Assembly (NCBI GenBank): GCA_003516765.1 | Contig: DPCD01000036.1 | Span: forward strand, 408 to 8,844 | Direction: 5' to 3' | DNA from: Clostridiales bacterium | GTDB lineage: Bacteria > Bacillota > Clostridia > Oscillospirales > Oscillospiraceae | Length of the DNA stretch: 8,437 bases | Shown here: positions 6,295-8,437 of the stretch, piece after piece | How the letters are laid out: each line of letters starts with the position of its first letter | Position numbering within the stretch: the first letter of the stretch is position 1 | Made by a program: the position numbers and the translations under genes | The notes under the pieces: generated by a model | Told to the model about the DNA's origin: nothing | The model's input: the letters and a program-made list of their open reading frames with translations, nothing else | Databases searched by the model: none

Positions 6295-6354
6295 TGGGGA
6301 AACACATGGAAAATTTCACAGAATCAAGGGGAAATCCGGGGCAATTTTGCCGAA

Positions 6355-6383
6355 ATTATACAAATTTTCTGTATATTCCTGAA
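6355..6383 (-). promoter_or_regulatory. Possible second, weaker promoter upstream of the met leader
   Basis: A perfect -10 TATAAT (6360-6355) has a poor -35 TTCAGG (6383-6378) at 17-base spacing. It would start near 6348 and read through the main promoter into the leader. The surroundings are AT-rich, so a chance match is possible. Apart from the two promoters I see nothing definite in 6218-6403. Confidence 0.3.
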
Positions 6384-6403
6384 AAACAGCCCCATCTCGC
6401 GCT

Positions 6404-6913
6404 TCAGCGCAGCAGATATTGAAGCCCGCCGACCAGACCGTATACGCCGAGAATCGTCAATACCCCCGAGACGAGCGTACCGCCGAAAATTGCGAGCCCA
6501 GCGCGTCGCTCATCCATGTCGGTAAGCCTTGCGAGCATGGAGCCAATCCAGCAGCCCACGCCCGTAAACGGGATGCACACGCAGACAAAAAGCGCCGGCG
6601 GACCGTATTTTTTGAGCTGCGCCTCATGTTTTTCCAGCGCCTGATGCGTATTTCGCAGCAGCCGGGGGCTGGTTTCCTTCTGCCCCAACGCATGCTTTTT
6701 CATCCGCAGCAGAAACGGCACCGGAAGATACGAGCCGATGCACGTAAGAAGGTACGTGAGATACCATTTGAGCTTCAGCGCGGCCGCCAGGATGATCGCG
6801 CCCTTATTTTCAATGAGCGGCAGCATGGACATGACAAACACTGCCGCCGACCGGACAAACACGTTTCCGGACGAGAGTGCGGATGCCTGCGCGGCAGTCG
6901 ATACAACATTCAT
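6404..6913 (-). CDS. Small multidrug-export-family membrane protein (COG2426, Sm_multidrug_ex)
   Basis: 169 residues from the ATG at 6913, chosen because GAGG (6925-6922) lies 8 bases upstream; a GTG at 6922 would overlap that site. Family features are SMLPLIENKGAIILAAAL (29-46), a short helical pair with PVPFLLR (64-70), a charged cytoplasmic stretch (71-103) and the conserved LFVCVCIPFTGVGCWIGSMLARL (about 108-130), followed by a C-terminal helix (about 139-162). Despite the family name, transport of drugs is not established for this group, so substrate and role are unknown. It has its own promoter upstream and no convincing terminator downstream, so read-through into the met leader is possible. 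Confidence 0.88.
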   Translation of the reverse strand: MNVVSTAAQASALSSGNVFVRSAAVFVMSMLPLIENKGAIILAAALKLKWYLTYLLTCIGSYLPVPFLLRMKKHALGQKETSPRLLRNTHQALEKHEAQLKKYGPPALFVCVCIPFTGVGCWIGSMLARLTDMDERRAGLAIFGGTLVSGVLTILGVYGLVGGLQYLLR

Positions 6914-6954
6914 AGCGTTCACCTCGCTGGAACATCAAAAATGGAAGACGCCGC

Positions 6955-6983
6955 ATTGTACCACACTTTTTCCGATTCGTAAA
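6955..6983 (-). promoter_or_regulatory. Extended -10 promoter for the small multidrug-export-family gene
   Basis: TGGTACAAT carries the extended -10 TG and the -10 TACAAT (6960-6955). TTTACG (6983-6978) sits 17 bases upstream as a partial -35. The predicted start near 6948 is about 35 bases before the chosen ATG. Confidence 0.65.
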
Positions 6984-6991
6984 GAGGAAAA

Positions 6992-8146
6992 TCAGTCCGC
7001 ATCACGATTTTCCGGCGTCTTATCGTAGTTTTCCAGAAAAGAAATTTTCCGCCCGCCGGTTTTATAGGCAATCACGGTATCCAGGCAGACATTCTCCATG
7101 CTCCGGAAAATATGCGCCTCCACATCGGGGTTTGTCTTTTTCAGCTCCCGGATCAGCTGCTTGACCTGCTGGCGCTTGGACTTTGCCTCCTCGTTCGGAC
7201 GGCAGGTCGTGCAGGTGTCGGTGAAGCGGCAGGCGCACTGAATAAAGTGCAGGTCGTTGGCATCGCGCCACGCCTTGATGTCGTCCTCGCGGATCAGATA
7301 CATCGGGCGAATCAGCTCCATGCCGGGAAAGTTCGTGCTGTGGAGCTTCGGCATCATCGTCTGCACCTGCGCGCCCCAGAGCATGCCCATGAGAATCGTC
7401 TCAATCACATCGTCATAATGATGCCCCAGCGCGATTTTGTTGCAGCCGAGCTTTTGGGCAAAGCTGTAGAGATAGCCTCTTCGCATGCGCGCGCAGAGGT
7501 AGCAGGGCGACTTTTCCACATTGTAAACGGAGCCGAAAATGTCCGTCTCGAAAATCTCCGCTTCAATGCCGAGTCTGCGCAGATTGCCTTCTATGATCTG
7601 CCGGTTTGCCGGGCTGTAGCCGGGGTCCATGACGAGGAATTTTACCTCGAACGGATATTTGTTGTGCAGCTTCAGCTCCTGAAATAATTTTGCCATCAGC
7701 ATCGAGTCCTTGCCGCCGGAGATGCACACGGCAATGCGGTCATTCGGCTGCACCAGCTCATACCGCCGGACCGCCTTCGTAAAGTTGCACCAGATCTTTT
7801 CGCGGAAACGCTTGCGAAGGCTCGTCTCCACACGAAGCCGCGTCTGCTCGTCATCCTGCCGCGCCAGCTCCTCGCGCAGCCACGCCAGATATCCCCCCGC
7901 CAGGCTGTACGCCGCAAAGCCCTGCTCGCACAGCGCCTGCGCTGCGTCGAGACTTGCCTCCCCGTGCGCGCAGTAGAGTAGCAGCTTTTTCTCGCGGTTC
8001 TTCGCCGCAAACGAAAAAAGCGCCTCCGGCAGAACCGGAACCGCACCCGGCAACATGCCGTATGCCCGTGTTTCCTCACTTCGCATGTCGACCGTCATGT
8101 AGCTGCCCGGCTCCCACTGCGCCAGCTCCTGTACCGTAACCTCCAT
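6992..8146 (-). CDS. Rhodanese domain fused to a TtcA-like tRNA thiolation PP-loop ATPase
   Basis: 384 residues from the ATG at 8146, selected by GGAGGAGG (8162-8155) 8 bases upstream; the longer frame from a TTG at 8218 would start on the -35 box. Residues about 3-93 are a rhodanese domain with candidate active Cys59 in LLYCAHGEAS. Residues about 115 to the end resemble TtcA: PP-loop SGGKDS (143-148), CYLCARMRRG (Cys215, Cys218), IALGHHYDDVIET (238-250) and IRPMYLI. TtcA proteins adenylate a tRNA base and insert sulfur, using a [4Fe-4S] cluster held by a CxxC pair and a third cysteine. Here the third site region reads QCACRFTDTCTTC (Cys304, 306, 312, 315), more cysteines than needed. The rhodanese probably carries the persulfide. 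The modified base (2-thiocytidine in TtcA) is not certain. Confidence 0.85.
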   Translation of the reverse strand: MEVTVQELAQWEPGSYMTVDMRSEETRAYGMLPGAVPVLPEALFSFAAKNREKKLLLYCAHGEASLDAAQALCEQGFAAYSLAGGYLAWLREELARQDDEQTRLRVETSLRKRFREKIWCNFTKAVRRYELVQPNDRIAVCISGGKDSMLMAKLFQELKLHNKYPFEVKFLVMDPGYSPANRQIIEGNLRRLGIEAEIFETDIFGSVYNVEKSPCYLCARMRRGYLYSFAQKLGCNKIALGHHYDDVIETILMGMLWGAQVQTMMPKLHSTNFPGMELIRPMYLIREDDIKAWRDANDLHFIQCACRFTDTCTTCRPNEEAKSKRQQVKQLIRELKKTNPDVEAHIFRSMENVCLDTVIAYKTGGRKISFLENYDKTPENRDAD

Positions 8147-8154
8147 CGCAGCCG

Positions 8155-8162
8155 CCTCCTCC
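8155..8162 (-). promoter_or_regulatory. Ribosome binding site deciding the rhodanese-TtcA start
   Basis: GGAGGAGG on the minus strand, ideal spacing of 8 bases to the ATG at 8146. It fixes the start and rules out the upstream in-frame TTG at 8218 and ATG at 8164, the latter lying inside or next to this site. Confidence 0.85.
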
Positions 8163-8189
8163 ATACCCGTCTTTTCCGGAATCGTCCCA

Positions 8190-8218
8190 ATTTTAGCCGG
8201 AAGCGGACGCTTTGTCAA
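8190..8218 (-). promoter_or_regulatory. Near-consensus sigma-A promoter for the rhodanese-TtcA gene
   Basis: Perfect -35 TTGACA (8218-8213), 17-base spacer, and -10 TAAAAT (8195-8190) with one mismatch. Transcription would begin near 8183, giving a leader of under 40 bases. It directly follows the terminator of the upstream gene. Confidence 0.88.
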
Positions 8219-8229
8219 TCAAAAGGCGC

Positions 8230-8277
8230 AAAAAATCCCCGGCACACAAAGAGGAAGGGTAATTGTGTGCCGGGGAT
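8230..8277 (-). terminator. Strong rho-independent terminator after the flavodoxin-like gene
   Basis: ATCCCCGGCACACAA and its complement form a perfect 15-bp stem (8277-8263 with 8249-8235) around a 13-base loop, followed on the minus strand by TTTTTT (8235-8230). It starts 13 bases after the stop at 8291. Confidence 0.93.
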
Positions 8278-8290
8278 GCCGGGGACTATT

Positions 8291-8437
8291 TTATTTTGCC
8301 AGCTCTGCGCCAAGCTTGCGGCAGTTTTCCACCGCCTCGTCGTCGGGCGCTTCGCAGCAGATGACGCTGTCGCAGACCAGCTTCATGCCGTTTGCCCTGC
8401 AGTCGTCCTCCCAGGTGCGCATCCATTCGCCGTCGCC
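8291..8437 (-). CDS. C-terminal end of a probable flavodoxin (cut by window edge)
   Basis: The last 48 codons and TAA stop of a gene entering from the right edge. The tail reads GEWMRTWEDDCRANGMKL, then an inner strand, then APDDEAVENCRKLGAELA. This matches the ending of short-chain clostridial flavodoxins: a W..DC..NG helix, a beta-strand, a P.(D/E)EA..C..LG..LA helix. Such proteins carry FMN and shuttle single electrons at low potential in place of ferredoxin. The FMN phosphate loop lies outside the window, so a larger flavodoxin-domain protein is possible. A strong terminator follows the stop. Confidence 0.68.
   Translation of the reverse strand, partial: GDGEWMRTWEDDCRANGMKLVCDSVICCEAPDDEAVENCRKLGAELAK

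Noticed and set aside
5988..6300. S-box (SAM-I) riboswitch or Met T-box upstream of metQ
   Set aside because: Neither the SAM-I conserved core nor the T-box sequence (AGGGTGGNACCGCG type) is present on the minus strand. The space is taken by the leader ORF and its terminator.
6098..6319. Longer 73-codon reading of the leader ORF starting at 6319
   Set aside because: The extension has no ribosome binding site and runs across the -35 and -10 boxes at 6294-6266, while the ATG at 6217 has an excellent site.
6382..6410. Terminator after the small multidrug-export-family gene
   Set aside because: GCGC-TGAA-GCGC forms only a 4-bp stem over the stop codon, and the T-run is 12 bases away from it, too far for an intrinsic terminator.
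8147..8218. Start of the rhodanese-TtcA gene at the TTG at 8218
   Set aside because: The TTG is part of a consensus -35 box, and GGAGGAGG fits the ATG at 8146.
1..8437. Mobile element, CRISPR array, defence system or tRNA
   Set aside because: No transposase, integrase, Cas, restriction or toxin gene, no regularly spaced repeats, and no tRNA-like sequence is seen in the window.

Overview
The window looks like chromosomal DNA from a GC-rich gut-type Clostridia (Bacillota; an Oscillospiraceae-like organism is my best guess from protein style, strong GGAGG ribosome binding sites and sigma-A promoters). No transposase, integrase, phage gene, tRNA, rRNA or CRISPR array is visible. All genes except the first two lie on the minus strand.

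Left part (1-2434, plus strand): a promoter drives an HD-domain phosphohydrolase of the dGTPase-like type and, 17 bases later, a membrane-anchored CapA-like metallophosphoesterase-fold protein. A strong bidirectional terminator separates them from the convergent minus-strand block.

Centre (2437-6383, minus strand): a methionine transport cluster read metQ (lipoprotein) - metN (ATPase) - metI (permease), then, across a rho-independent terminator, azlC-azlD, whose family exports branched-chain amino acids and, in some members, methionine. Upstream of metQ is the most interesting item. A consensus promoter is followed by a 39-codon ORF with an excellent ribosome binding site, encoding a peptide with 7 Met and 4 Cys, including a Met-Met-Met-Arg-Met run and a Cys-Cys pair. 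An intrinsic terminator follows just before metQ. A segment of the leader ORF is perfectly complementary to the terminator's 5' arm, and an overlapping segment pairs instead with the end of the ORF. These are the parts of a ribosome-mediated transcription attenuator sensing Met (and possibly Cys) charging. No S-box or T-box is seen there. MetN also lacks most of the NIL domain through which methionine normally inhibits the transporter, so control may have moved to the leader.

Right part (6404-8437, minus strand): a small multidrug-export-family membrane protein with its own promoter, a rhodanese-TtcA-like tRNA thiolation fusion with a consensus promoter and very strong ribosome binding site, a terminator, and the C-terminal end of a probable flavodoxin cut by the window edge. 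The sulfur theme (Met uptake, possible Met export, tRNA thiolation) may be coincidental. Stretches of more than about 150 bases without a gene are limited to the 6218-6403 promoter region.
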